Shown: positions 8,462 through 18,400 of the stretch, piece after piece
Layout: each line of letters opens with the position of its first letter
How positions within the stretch are numbered: position 1 is the first letter of the stretch
Assembly (NCBI RefSeq): GCF_003967355.1
Contig: NZ_BIFH01000022.1
Coordinates: 1-64,000, forward strand
Reading direction: 5' to 3'
Origin: Embleya hyalina
GTDB lineage: Bacteria > Actinomycetota > Actinomycetes > Streptomycetales > Streptomycetaceae
DNA length: 64,000 bases
Notes under the pieces: generated by a model
The model's input: the letters and a program-made list of their open reading frames with translations, nothing else
Told to the model about the DNA's origin: nothing
Databases searched by the model: none
Made by a program: the position numbers and the translations under genes

Positions 8462-9979
8462 ATGAATGTCAGACAGGACGACAACGACGACAGAGCCGGC
8501 GCGGTACTCGAGCGACGAGGGCTGGAGGCCGTGCCGGACGGCGACAGGCACGGGTCCGTCGGGCGGGTGGGATTGCTCTGGTTCGCGGCCCAGTTGGTCC
8601 CCACCGCGTTCTTCCTCGGGGCCCTGGGAGCGACCGACTTCATCGGTCTCGGCTTCGGCCAGGCCGCGGCCGCGATCGTCGTCGGCACGACGCTCGGGGC
8701 ACTGGGGCCCGCCGCGCTCGGCCTGACCGGACCGACGACCGGCCTGGCGACACTGGCCCAGGCCCGTTCCCCGTTCGGCCGGGGCATCGTGGTGCTCGGG
8801 CCGATCGCCGCCTTCACGAGCGTCGCGTTCATCGCGCTCGGTGCGATCTTCGGCGCCGAAGCCCTCCAGGTCGCCTTCGGTATCAACGAGTACGTCGCCA
8901 TCGGCCTGGTGTTCGCTCTCGAGGCCGCGGTGAGCGTGGCCGGCTATCGGGTCATGCACCTGTTCGAACACGCCATGGTCGTCGTCGTCGGCGCGGGCTT
9001 CGTCGCGGTGACCGCCGTCGTGATCGCCAAAGCGGACCGGGTATCGATTCCGCAGTCGACCTTCGGCCCGAACGCGTGGGGCGCGTTCGGGCTCCTGGCC
9101 GCCGTATGCTTCGGCTTCGCCTTCGGATGGGCACACAACGCCCCCGACTACTGCCGCTACCTGCCCGCGAGCGTGCGGCCCCGGCGACTGTTCTGGTCGG
9201 TGTTCGCCGGCATCTCGCTGGCCTGTGTCTGGATCGAGATCCTGGGACTTGCCGCGGGCGCGCTGCTGAGCGGTTCCGCGCCGATGGCGTCGATCGACGC
9301 GTTGATGGGTAGCGGCGCCGGCGGCGCGCTGGTGCTGCTGGCCCTCTATCTGGGAGTGGTCGCCAACGCCACCGTGGCGCAGTACTCGGCCGGTCTCCAG
9401 ATGCTGGCCTCCGGTGTACGACTGCCCCGGCCGGTGATGACCGCCGTGGTCGCCGCGGTCGCGTTCGGCCTGACCCTCTACCTCAATGCGGGCGACCTCG
9501 CCGAGAAGGCCACCAATCTGATCCTCCTGGCGACCTACTGGGTGGGCCCATTCGTCGGGATCTGGGCGGTCTACCTGTGGCGCAGGCCGCGAGGGGACGA
9601 GATGACGCGGGCAGCGACCGCGCCCGTGAGCTCCCTGCCCTGGCGCTGGAACGCGCTCGTGTCGCTGGTCGCCGGCTACGTAGTGTGCCTGCCGTTCTCC
9701 AACACCACCCTGGGCAGTGAACTCGGCGAGCGCGGCGGGGCCTTGAACGTCCTGTTCGGCTCGGTCTCCGAGCGGCTGCACGGAGCCGACTTCGCCTATC
9801 CGGCCGGACTGCTCGCCGGAGGATTCCTCTATCTGGCCCTGGAGGGCGTGGGCGCGCTGCGCGCCGTACGTTCCGGCGCCCTGATCACCGCCACGGCCAC
9901 GGGCGACGAAACCCCTGTCGCCGACAAGACCGTCACCACCGAAAACAATCCGCTTCGACCGATCGGGAGTACCTCATGA
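8462..9979 (+). CDS. NCS1-family cytosine/purine-type permease
   Basis: A 505-residue polytopic membrane protein with about twelve hydrophobic segments. FLGALGATDFIGLGFGQAAA and the Gly-rich LGPAALGLTGPTTGLATLAQ near the N-terminus match nucleobase-cation-symport-1 (CodB/Fur-like) transporters, which import purines, pyrimidines, allantoin or hydantoins with Na+ or H+. NAPDYCRYLPA in the middle matches the conserved ...ARYLP... motif after helix 6. The ATG at 8462 follows an AGGAGG ribosome site at the right distance; an in-frame GTG at 8459 is the alternative. Its stop overlaps the cupin start by four bases, so it is the uptake step of this operon. Confidence 0.88.
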   Translation: MNVRQDDNDDRAGAVLERRGLEAVPDGDRHGSVGRVGLLWFAAQLVPTAFFLGALGATDFIGLGFGQAAAAIVVGTTLGALGPAALGLTGPTTGLATLAQARSPFGRGIVVLGPIAAFTSVAFIALGAIFGAEALQVAFGINEYVAIGLVFALEAAVSVAGYRVMHLFEHAMVVVVGAGFVAVTAVVIAKADRVSIPQSTFGPNAWGAFGLLAAVCFGFAFGWAHNAPDYCRYLPASVRPRRLFWSVFAGISLACVWIEILGLAAGALLSGSAPMASIDALMGSGAGGALVLLALYLGVVANATVAQYSAGLQMLASGVRLPRPVMTAVVAAVAFGLTLYLNAGDLAEKATNLILLATYWVGPFVGIWAVYLWRRPRGDEMTRAATAPVSSLPWRWNALVSLVAGYVVCLPFSNTTLGSELGERGGALNVLFGSVSERLHGADFAYPAGLLAGGFLYLALEGVGALRAVRSGALITATATGDETPVADKTVTTENNPLRPIGSTS

Positions 9980-10500
9980 GCGCCGCCGAAGAATACCTCG
10001 CCCCTGACGGACGCCGGATCGGACTCGTCGTCCGCGCCGACTTCGACGACTTCGCCGCCTACCCGCCCACGTTCGAGACCGCCGAGGAGCGCGAGTGGCT
10101 CGCCCGCCACTACCGCGTGGCCAGTCCCGAACTGGAGAGAACCACCAAGGCCCACCTGACGTCCGACGACCTGCCATTGCAGCTCACCGTGCTCGCGCGA
10201 CCCGCGGGAGCGTACGTCCGCCCGCACTACCACATCAACGACGTGGCACCGCAGAGCGAGACACGTCACCAGGTGATGATCTGCCTCGGCGGCCGAGCCT
10301 CCATCGGCATCTTCACCCGCGAGGGCGAACACGTGGCACACGTGACCCTGGAATCGGGCGACCTCGTCCTGCTCTACGAGGGGCACTCCGTCGAGACGCT
10401 GGAGGACGGAACCCGCCTGCTGGAGATCAAGCAGGGCCCGATGCCCGCCGATCCCTATGCCGACAACGTCGCCATCGAAAGCACGGGAGCACGCCGGTGA
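9976..10500 (+). CDS. Cupin-fold protein
   Basis: A 174-residue soluble protein. Residues ~70-150 hold a cupin barrel: PAGAYVRPHYH is a His-containing first metal motif, and ESGDLVLLYEGHSVE resembles the second motif with its single His. The HxH pair and the later His would bind Fe or Mn/Zn. Cupins include dioxygenases, isomerases and sensors; the family here is not recognised. It overlaps the permease stop by ATGA and the RidA start by GTGA, so it is translationally coupled on both sides and presumably acts on the imported compound or its ring-opened product. Confidence 0.75.
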   Translation: MSAAEEYLAPDGRRIGLVVRADFDDFAAYPPTFETAEEREWLARHYRVASPELERTTKAHLTSDDLPLQLTVLARPAGAYVRPHYHINDVAPQSETRHQVMICLGGRASIGIFTREGEHVAHVTLESGDLVLLYEGHSVETLEDGTRLLEIKQGPMPADPYADNVAIESTGARR

Positions 10501-10934
10501 CCTTCCTCCATTCTCCCGTCGAAGTCGACAAGACCGACTTCTTCATGCCCTACACCCCGGTCATCCGGGTGAGTGCCGGCGCCGATCTCCTCTTCCTCTC
10601 CGGTGCGACCGCGCTCCCCCTGTACCACCAACACCCGCACGAGCACGACGAACTCGACCCTCCCGAGGATGTCCGCCTCCAGACCCGGTTGGTCATGGAC
10701 AACCTGACCCGCTGTCTGGAAGCGGCGGGTGCCACGTGGGCGCACGTCGTCCGCACCGACACCTTCGTCACCGACATGGGCGACCAGGACGCCATCGGCG
10801 AGGTCATGGCCCCCTACTTCCAGGGCCGATTTCCCGCCGGCACCCTGCTCGAGGTGTCCCGCCTGGTGGATCCGCGGCTCAAACTGGAGATGAGCGCCGT
10901 CGCGGCGGTGCCTCCGCGGGAGGGACGAGAATGA
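10497..10934 (+). CDS. RidA-family (YjgF/YER057c/UK114) protein
   Basis: A 145-residue protein of the RidA family: LLFLSGATALPLY resembles the conserved opening strands, and QTRLVMDNLTRCLEAAGATW followed by VVRTDTFVTDM matches the central helix and strand. RidA proteins hydrolyse reactive enamine/imine intermediates or act as specific deaminases such as 2-aminomuconate deaminase. The canonical catalytic Arg would lie near VSRLVDPRLKLEMSAVA at the C-terminus, where Arg residues are present. The GTG start at 10497 overlaps the cupin stop, and the stop overlaps the next start. In this operon it likely removes an amino group from a catabolic intermediate. Confidence 0.88.
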   Translation: MTFLHSPVEVDKTDFFMPYTPVIRVSAGADLLFLSGATALPLYHQHPHEHDELDPPEDVRLQTRLVMDNLTRCLEAAGATWAHVVRTDTFVTDMGDQDAIGEVMAPYFQGRFPAGTLLEVSRLVDPRLKLEMSAVAAVPPREGRE

Positions 10935-11806
10935 GGCTCGCCACCGTCCCCCACGACGGCACCACGTCGGCGGCCCTGATCGAGGACCACCGGTTCGCCC
11001 CGGTCCGCTCCCTCCCGGGCCGCGAGGACGCCGCCGACGTCGCGGCTCTGATCGCGCAACCGCTGGACCCCGCAGAGACGGAACTCCTTCGCGGACGGCT
11101 GCGATCGCTGACCGGGACACGGCTGCTCCCACCCATCCTTCGCCCACCCAAGAACGTCCTGTGCGTCGGCAAGAACTACGTCGAGCACGTGCGCGAGGGC
11201 GCGCACGCGGAAGGGGTGAAGTTCGAGATCCCCGACGAGCCGATCTGGTTCACCAAGGCCCACACCGCCCTCGCCGGGCACGAGGGGACCATTCCCTGGG
11301 ACCCGGAATTCACCGAACAACTCGACTACGAGGGTGAACTCGCCGTGGTCGTCGGCAAGTCGGGCCGTCACATCCGCCGGGAACGAGCCCTGGACCACGT
11401 CTTCGGATACACCATCCTCAACGACGTCACCGCTCGCGACCGACAACAGCGCCACAAGCAGTGGTTCGTCGGCAAGTCCGCCGACGGATACGCCCCCCTG
11501 GGGCCGTGGGTGGTCACCGCCGACGCGATACCGGACCCCCAGAACCTGACCATCGAGACCACCGTGGACGGCGAGATCCGCCAGTCCGACACCACCGCCA
11601 ACATGATCTTCGACGTGGCGACACTGATCACCGCGATCAGCACCGGCCTGACCCTCGAACCCGGCGACGTCATCGGCACCGGCACACCACCGGGCGTGGC
11701 CTGGGGATCCGGTCGATTCCTGCGCCCCGGCAGCACGGTGGCGGTCGCGGTGGAGGGGATCGGCCGACTCGTCAGCGAGGTCGGCACGGTCACCTCGCCG
11801 TCGTGA
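10931..11806 (+). CDS. Fumarylacetoacetate hydrolase family enzyme
   Basis: A 291-residue FAH-superfamily protein. Residues ~75-285 form the catalytic domain: KNVLCVGKNYVEH is the conserved entry motif, LDYEGELAVVVGKSGRHI carries the E-x-E type metal ligands, and FVGKSADGYAPLGPWVV and GDVIGTGTPPGVAWG are signature stretches. These enzymes cleave C-C bonds of 1,3-diketo acids or decarboxylate/hydrate ring-fission products using Mg2+. The first ~70 residues form the usual FAH N-terminal domain. The ATG at 10931 overlaps the RidA stop. It is probably the carbon-carbon cleaving step for the compound taken up by the permease; the substrate cannot be named. Confidence 0.9.
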   Translation: MRLATVPHDGTTSAALIEDHRFAPVRSLPGREDAADVAALIAQPLDPAETELLRGRLRSLTGTRLLPPILRPPKNVLCVGKNYVEHVREGAHAEGVKFEIPDEPIWFTKAHTALAGHEGTIPWDPEFTEQLDYEGELAVVVGKSGRHIRRERALDHVFGYTILNDVTARDRQQRHKQWFVGKSADGYAPLGPWVVTADAIPDPQNLTIETTVDGEIRQSDTTANMIFDVATLITAISTGLTLEPGDVIGTGTPPGVAWGSGRFLRPGSTVAVAVEGIGRLVSEVGTVTSPS

Positions 11807-12552
11807 CCGGTTGGGCGGAGTTCGTCCTGGTAGCCGTCGCCGGACTGATCGCCGGTCTGGTCAACGCCATCGCCGGCGGCGGCTCCCTGGTGTCCTTCCC
11901 CGCGCTCCTGGCCGTGGGGTATCCGCCGGTCACCGCCAACGTGACCAACGCGGTCGCCGTGCTCCCCGGGTACGTCGGGGGCACGGTGGCCTATCGCAAC
12001 GAGATTCGAAGCCAGACCCGAGGACTCCCCCGCCTGGCCTCGGTCGGCGCCCTCGGCGGGGTCGCCGGAGCCGCGTTGCTGCTGATCGGCCCCGCCGACG
12101 TCTTCGACGCACTGGCACCGTGCCTGGTCCTCGCGTCCTGCCTGCTGCTGGCGCTCCAGCCACGACTCGCCCGCGTCGTCGCGCGCCGTCGAACGGAAGG
12201 CCGGGACGGACGCCTCGTCGTCCCGACCCAGTTCGTCGTGGGTTTGTACGGCGGATACTTCGGGGCCGGCATCGGCATCATGATGCTCGCCGTTCTCGGA
12301 CTGCTTCTCGATCGAGGGCTCCACCAGGTCAACGCCCTCAAGAACGTGCTGTCCCTGGTGATCGGCGTCGGCTCGACCGTGTTCTTCGCGGCCTTCGGAC
12401 CCGTCCGGTGGGACGCGGCCGCGATCATGGCTGCGACCAGCCTGATCGGCGGCCACGTCGGAGTCCGCGTCGCGCGCCGGCTCGCACCCGGTCCGCTCCG
12501 CGTGGTCATCGTCGTCTTCGGCGCGGTCGTCGCCATCGCGCTGTGGCTGTGA
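11803..12552 (+). CDS. TauE/SafE-family membrane transporter
   Basis: A 249-residue membrane protein with about eight helices. GLVNAIAGGGSLVSFPALLAVGYPP and NVTNAVAVLPG in the first third, and GLYGGYFGAGIGIMMLAVLG in the second half, match the two inverted-repeat signature motifs of the TauE/SafE (sulfite/organoacid exporter) family. Members export sulfite, sulfonates or small organic acids. The GTG at 11803 overlaps the FAH stop, making it the last cistron; it may export an acidic end product or overflow intermediate of the pathway. Confidence 0.88.
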   Translation: MTGWAEFVLVAVAGLIAGLVNAIAGGGSLVSFPALLAVGYPPVTANVTNAVAVLPGYVGGTVAYRNEIRSQTRGLPRLASVGALGGVAGAALLLIGPADVFDALAPCLVLASCLLLALQPRLARVVARRRTEGRDGRLVVPTQFVVGLYGGYFGAGIGIMMLAVLGLLLDRGLHQVNALKNVLSLVIGVGSTVFFAAFGPVRWDAAAIMAATSLIGGHVGVRVARRLAPGPLRVVIVVFGAVVAIALWL

Positions 12553-12857
12553 TCGGCGAACCGTGCCGCGGACGGGATGCATCAGGGAACTTTTCCCCAC
12601 CTCTTCGCCCTGGGGGTCGCGGGAGTGGATCCCCACGTATGTGCCGGCTCGACGCGGGATCGCCACTGTCGCGGTTCGGTAACAAGCCGGTCGCGTGTGC
12701 AGCGGCCGTGGGACTCGGCACCGTCTATCGGCGAAGGCGATGACCCGCCTTCCGGGGTTCGGGGGCGAAGACTTCTCCGATGTCCCGGCAATCGACGAAA
12801 GGTGTCGCCGGGCCTCCCGGCTCCGGCTCACCTCACCGCAAGGAAAGTAGTCTCGAG
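12553..12857. other. Intergenic region before serine hydrolase
   Basis: About 305 bp between the catabolic operon and the next gene. No hairpin terminator of note and no recognisable coding sequence. The promoter of the serine hydrolase should lie here; AAGGAAAG at 12840-12847 is its likely ribosome site. Confidence 0.5.
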
Positions 12858-13835
12858 ATGTCTGTGCACACGCACGTCCGGCGCCGCAAGCGACACACAC
12901 TCACCATGGGGATGGCCCTCGCAACGCTCCTCTCCGTCGCGACGGCCGCGCATCCGGCGACGGCGAGTACGGGCGGAGGAGCATCGGCCGATTGGCCCAC
13001 CGCCAAGGTGGTCTGTATATCCGCGGACCGGCTCCTCTCGGAACGACTGGCCAAGGACCTCACGGATCTGATCGAGGCGCAGGCCGGGCGCACCTCCCTG
13101 GCCCTGTACGACCGCACGACCGACACAGAGTGCTCGTACGACGCGAACGGGAGTTACGACTCCGCGAGCATCGTCAAGGTCATCGTCCTGGGCACCCTCC
13201 TACGCGCCGCCCAGGACGAGAACCGCGACCTGACCGAAACCGAACGCAAACTCGCCGAAAAGATGATCACCGAGTCGGACAACGACTCGACGACCACCCT
13301 GTGGCGACAGCTCGGACTGCCCCGCATCAACGATTTCCTGCGCTTGGCAGGCATGACGAACACCGTGCCCGACACGGAAGGGTACTGGGGTCTCACCCAG
13401 ATCAACGCCGCCGACGAGATCAAGCTGACGAGGCTGCTGACTTCCGCCAACCCGGTCCTGGACGAGGATTCCCGCACGTACGCGCTGGACCTGATGAATC
13501 GTGTGATTCCCGCCCAGCGATGGGGAACGCCCGCCGGTGCCCCCAACGACGCGACCGTGCACGTGAAGAACGGGTGGCTCCAGCGGTCCGCCGGAGGCTG
13601 GCGCGTGCACAGCCTTGGCGTCTTCACCGGCCGCGGACACGACTACGGGATGGTCGTACTGACCGCGGACAAGGCGAACATGTCCACCAGCGTGGGAGAT
13701 ATCGAGGACATCGCCGCCAAGGTGCACGCGCACTTGGGGGGAAGCCGCCCGATTCCGGGCTACACGCACAGGACCGACCCCATCGACCTCCCGACCGCCT
13801 CCGACGGTTCATCGACGGGCGAGAACGCCAACTGA
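12858..13835 (+). CDS. Secreted class A beta-lactamase-fold serine hydrolase
   Basis: A 325-residue exported protein: RRRKRH n-region and a hydrophobic Ala-rich core (about 14-35) with likely cleavage after TAS. The mature part has the penicillin-binding/beta-lactamase motifs in order: S104-I-V-K107 (nucleophile and Lys), S140-D-N and K237-N-G in place of the usual K-T/S-G. Spacing between the first two motifs is 36 residues, shorter than the ~60 of true class A enzymes, and no clear E166 equivalent is seen. It is probably not a canonical beta-lactamase; it may be a D,D-peptidase-like, esterase or beta-lactam-sensing protein. A paralogue lies at 31272. A terminator hairpin follows. Confidence 0.85.
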   Translation: MSVHTHVRRRKRHTLTMGMALATLLSVATAAHPATASTGGGASADWPTAKVVCISADRLLSERLAKDLTDLIEAQAGRTSLALYDRTTDTECSYDANGSYDSASIVKVIVLGTLLRAAQDENRDLTETERKLAEKMITESDNDSTTTLWRQLGLPRINDFLRLAGMTNTVPDTEGYWGLTQINAADEIKLTRLLTSANPVLDEDSRTYALDLMNRVIPAQRWGTPAGAPNDATVHVKNGWLQRSAGGWRVHSLGVFTGRGHDYGMVVLTADKANMSTSVGDIEDIAAKVHAHLGGSRPIPGYTHRTDPIDLPTASDGSSTGENAN

Positions 13836-13845
13836 TCCATTCTCG

Positions 13846-13881
13846 GGGCCGGTTGCCCCCGCTTCCGGGGGCGACCGGCCC
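13846..13881. terminator. Terminator hairpin after serine hydrolase
   Basis: GGGCCGGT, a T-G wobble, then GCCCCCG pair with the complementary strand across a CTTC loop, giving a 16-step stem directly after the serine hydrolase stop. It separates that gene from the sigma-factor module. Confidence 0.75.
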
Positions 13882-14059
13882 ATCCCGCGCTCTTCGCGAT
13901 CGTCGACGACGGCGCGAAAGATCCTCACTCCCCGAGCAGCACGTGCCGTGCGACAGGCGTCTTGAAAAGTGGATGGGACCGTCTCATCCGCTCCTGTGGC
14001 GGTTCGAAGCCGTGCGTCCGGCACAACCCACCACAGCACACGTTTCCGGGCGAGGAAGC

Positions 14060-14620
14060 TTGAACGACCTGCTCGAACAGCAGTTTCGCGATTTCATGGT
14101 CAGCCGTTGGCCCCGGCTGTTGCGCACCGCCTACGCGCTCACCGGCAACCATCACGACGCCGAGGAACTCGCACAGGGAACGCTCGCACGCGTCTACATC
14201 AAGTGGGATCGCGTACAGCGCAGCGACCATATGGACAACTACGTATGGCAGATGATGTTCCACCACAACACGGACCGTCTGCGCCGGCGCCGAGTTCGCG
14301 AGTGGTTCACCAACCGCCCACCGGAGTCCGCGACGGGCGACGCCACACTGCGCTTCGAGGATCGCCGGGTGATCCTGGACGCGCTGACCCGACTCCCCAT
14401 CCGCCAACGCGCCGCAATCGCTCTGTGCTTCCTCGATGACATGAGTCACGAGCAGGCTGCGGAAGTCCTCGGCACTCGGCCGTCGACGATACGCAGTCAG
14501 GTCACCCGGGGACTGGCCAAGCTTCGTGGCGACGCCACACTCACAGGCCTCATCGGCAGGTCGGTGGACACCGACCGTCGGCGGGAGCCGGACACGTTGG
14601 AAAGGCCCGATCCCACATGA
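14060..14620 (+). CDS. SigE-type ECF RNA polymerase sigma factor
   Basis: A 186-residue sigma factor. Residues ~8-75 form region 2 (FRDFMVSRWPRLLRTAYALTG through DNYVWQMMFHHNTDRLRRRR) and ~100-155 form region 4 (LTRLPIRQRAAIALCFLDD followed by EVLGTRPSTIRSQVTRGLAKL, the -35-binding HTH). The length, region 2 motifs and compact linker fit the actinobacterial SigE subfamily of ECF factors. The TTG at 14060 is preceded by GAGGAAG; an ATG at 13973 would add 29 unlikely residues. It overlaps the next gene by ATGA, so a membrane partner is co-translated, and a subtilase gene lies just beyond. The cue and regulon are unknown. Confidence 0.85.
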   Translation: MNDLLEQQFRDFMVSRWPRLLRTAYALTGNHHDAEELAQGTLARVYIKWDRVQRSDHMDNYVWQMMFHHNTDRLRRRRVREWFTNRPPESATGDATLRFEDRRVILDALTRLPIRQRAAIALCFLDDMSHEQAAEVLGTRPSTIRSQVTRGLAKLRGDATLTGLIGRSVDTDRRREPDTLERPDPT

Positions 14621-15327
14621 CAGACGACCCGCTCCTGCACGGATTGCGGGCGGCCACGACCGACCTCCCTCCACACCCCGCCCCGGTGGAAACCGTGGTC
14701 CGGTGCGCGAAGGCACTGCGCCGGCGTCGGCGCGCGACTCGAGCAACGGTTTTGGGTGCCGTGGTGATCACGTCGGTCCTGACCGTCGGACTCGACCTGA
14801 CCTCGACGAAGACCTCGTCCTCTCCCACTGCCCCGACGGCGACACCCGTGACCACGAACACGCCGACGGAGACGGCTCCGCGACGACCTCGGGTGGTCGA
14901 CTCGGGCGAACGCGTGGACGTGGGACAAGGCAGCACGATCACTCTGACCTCGGACGGTCGCATCACCACGGACGTGTGGACGCACGAGAAGCATCTGCTG
15001 GAGCACCGAAACCCGTTGTCCTCACGCGACGCGCCGCTTTCGTTCACGTCTCGGACCTTCGGCGACTCGAAGGCGACCCTTTACGTGGGGACCTGTCGAA
15101 GCACCGCACCGCTGGACTCGGTGACCATCGAACAGGACGGCCGGACTCTTCGCGCCGACGTGGTGACGCTGGGCGGTGCGCCCGGATGGGCCGCTTTCCA
15201 TCTCTACGTTCCCCGCGACCCCGCCGCACCCCCCATGCGCCTGGCACCCCCCGGGCGGATCACCGTCACCGGCTACGCCGCCGACGGCACCGTGCTCGCG
15301 AGCAACACCCCGTCGGGCGGGCGGTAG
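14617..15327 (+). CDS. Single-pass membrane protein, probable sigma partner
   Basis: A 236-residue protein with a cytoplasmic N-terminus of about 42 residues ending in RRRRR, one membrane helix at about 43-62 (ATVLGAVVITSVLTVGLDL), a Thr/Pro-rich stalk and an extracytoplasmic domain. This topology, and the start overlapping the sigma-factor stop, suggest a membrane-anchored anti-sigma or regulatory partner. No zinc-binding anti-sigma (HxxxCxxC) motif is present, so the mechanism is unknown. The gene at 22740 has the same layout next to the other sigma factor but little sequence similarity. Confidence 0.65.
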   Translation: MTDDPLLHGLRAATTDLPPHPAPVETVVRCAKALRRRRRATRATVLGAVVITSVLTVGLDLTSTKTSSSPTAPTATPVTTNTPTETAPRRPRVVDSGERVDVGQGSTITLTSDGRITTDVWTHEKHLLEHRNPLSSRDAPLSFTSRTFGDSKATLYVGTCRSTAPLDSVTIEQDGRTLRADVVTLGGAPGWAAFHLYVPRDPAAPPMRLAPPGRITVTGYAADGTVLASNTPSGGR

Positions 15328-15418
15328 AGCTCCGAGCGCGGAGGATGCGTCCTCGCTCACGCAGTCAACGACAGACCGCGGCCGAATACAGCCGCTCATC
15401 GATCTACGAAAGGATGCC

Positions 15419-18400
15419 GTGCATCGGTACGGGAAGCGATCCGGCAAGACATCGGCAAGCATCGGAGCGGCGGCGATCGTGCTCACGGCAACGCTCGTGT
15501 CCGGTGGCGGCGCGTCGGCTGTCGGTTTATCGGCGCCGGCTGACCGGACACCGACCGGTCGACCGGAAACAGGCGAAGCCCACGACAAAGTCACGCTGGT
15601 GACCGGCGATCGCGTCCGTGTCGACCGGCTCTCCAAGGGACGTGTCACGGCGGTGTCCGTCGAGCCCGGACCCGGCCGTGAGGGCATGGTGTTCACGCAG
15701 TGGCGGAGCGGGGCGTCGGTGTCCGTGGTGCCGGCCGACGCGCTGGGCCTCTTGGACCAGGGCGTCCTGGACGCCCGACTGTTCGATGTGACCGGTCTGC
15801 TTCGCGCGGGCTACGACGACCGGTCACGACCCACCGTTCCCTTGATCGTCCAGTCCGATGATCCCGGGGTCCTCAGACGAGGACCGGGCCGGGAATTGCC
15901 CAGTATCGGCGCGCGTGCCCTGCTCGAGCCCAAGTCGACCACCGGCGAGTTCTGGCAGTCGGTCACCACGGGATCGTCGCAGACACGAGTGGCAGCTCCC
16001 GGAATCACCCGAATCTGGCTCGACGGCAGGGTCGCGGCAGATCTGGACCTCAGCGTGCCGCAGATCGGCGCGCCCTCGGCCTGGCAGGCCGGCTACAGCG
16101 GACAGGGCGTACGAACCGCGGTCCTGGACACGGGAATCGACCCCACCCATCCCGATCTCGTCGACGCCGTCACGCAGTCCGCCGACTTCACCGACAACGT
16201 GAAAGGGGTCCGGGACGGCAATGGACACGGCACCCATGTCGCCTCGATCGTCACCGGCGGATCGAGCACAACCTCCGGCTCGTACAAAGGAGTCGCGCCC
16301 GACAGCACACTGCTGGTCGGCAAGGTGCTCGACGACGAGGGCTTCGGCAGCGAATCACGCATCATCGCCGGGATGCAGTGGGCGACCGACAACGGTGCCC
16401 GGGTGGTGAACATGAGCCTGGGATCCGGGCCGGGCAACGGCAAGGACCCGATGTCTCTCGCTGTCGATCGGCTCACCGCCACCACAGGCGCACTGTTCGT
16501 GGTCGCCGCCGGCAACGACGGTCCGATCGGGGGGAAGGTGAGCGCGCCGGGCGCCGCCACCGCGGCGTTGACCGTCGGCGCGATCGACCGCGACGGCTCC
16601 GTCGCCCCCTTCTCCAGCACGGGACCGCGGCTGGGCGACCAGGCGCTCAAACCCGAACTGACCGCGCCGGGCGTCGCCATCGCCGCGGCCCGCGCGGCCG
16701 GCACGCACGCCGGTACACCCGTCGGCGATTCCCACACCCGTTTGAGTGGTACCTCGATGGCGACTCCGCATGTAGCCGGCGCGGCGGCGCTGCTCGCGCA
16801 ACAGCACCCCACGTGGCGTGCGGATCGTCTCAAGGCCGCGTTGATCGGAACCGCCGAACCCACGCCCGACACCGATGTATTCGCCCAGGGTGCCGGTCGC
16901 GTCGAAGTCACCCGCGCCGTCACCCAGAACGTATTCGCGGAGCAGAGCACGCTTTCCCTGTTCTCGAAATGGCCGCATACCAGCCCTGTCGTCCACCCAC
17001 TGACCTACCGCAACGACGGCGACACGCCGGAATCGCTCGACCTGCGCGTGGAAGGAACGAGCGCGATCACCCTCGACAGCACGCACGTCACGGTGCCCGC
17101 CCACGGAACCGTCGACGTCACGGTGACCTTCACCGCGTCCGGAACCGGACAGGCACCGTTGGGGGCGATATTGCTGGCAACCGGTACGAACGGTCGAACC
17201 GTACGGGTTCCGATCAGTGCCCACGCCGAGTCCGAAATGTACGACGTGACCCTTGACGTACGTGATCGCAACGGTGGTCTGCCCCAGACGAGCGCGGTGC
17301 GGCTCGTCGACCTCCGCAGCGGCGAGTCCTTCCGGCCCACCCGCGCGGGCGACTCCCTCGTCGTTCGAGTGCCGAAGGGCCGGTACGGGGTGGACGCGAT
17401 GATCCGCACTCCGGCCGGCACCGACGCGGCGAGTTGGACCGTCGCCGGCACCCCCGAGGTGACCGTTGCACGGAACGTCTCCCTCGCCCTGGACGCCCGA
17501 GCGGGCAAGCCGGTCACCGTCGACCTCGACAACTCGACCGTGGGCCTGCGAGTGCGGCGCCTGGCCGTGGCCCAGACGATCGCGGGTGTGCCGCAGGAAG
17601 GCGAAATTACGGCCACCGACCCCAAGACCCTGTTGTACGCGGTTCCGACCGAGAAGGTCACGTCCAGGTCGTACTCGCTCGTCATGCGCGAATTTCGCAG
17701 TGACGCGCGGACCGCGTACAACCTGACACTCCTGCATGAAGGAGGTATTCCGAAGGATCCCTCCTACCGGGTGCGCACGCGCGACCTCGCCGAGGTGCGG
17801 ACGCGAATCCACGGTGACAACCGTTCGGTGTCGGGTTCGCTCTCCCGGATGTCGGAGTTGGACGAAAGCGGTCTTGGCTCGGGGTGGTTCCACGACGTCG
17901 CGATTCCGGGTACCACGACGGAGTACTTCTCGGCCGGCCCACGCATGACATGGTCCGGATATCTCCAATCCGACGCGGGAGACGAAACGGGACCCGTCAC
18001 CCGGTATGCCCCCGGTCGACGCACGGTCGAGACGTGGAACGCGCCGGCCTTCTCACCGATCGTCGCAAGCACCCGATGCGGCGACGCGATCCACGCGGAG
18101 CTCCATCCCTTCTCCGCGTCCGCCCCGGGGCACACCGGATCCGCGACCGCAGGACCGTGGACCGGACGGGTCACACTTCTTCGGGACGATCTGGAGGTGT
18201 CCTCCAGTGACACCCCGTCCTCGGCGGAACTCGGCGGTCTGCTTTCGGGCCCGGCGCGATACACGATGCGTCTGGAGGGCCGGCGCGACAAGGCGGTGAC
18301 CGCGACCCGGGTCCGGGCCGAGTGGACCTTCGTGTCGTCGCGGCCCACCGAGCAGGAGTGCGTGAAGGAAGTGGCCCCGCTTTTCGCGACCCGGCTCGAC

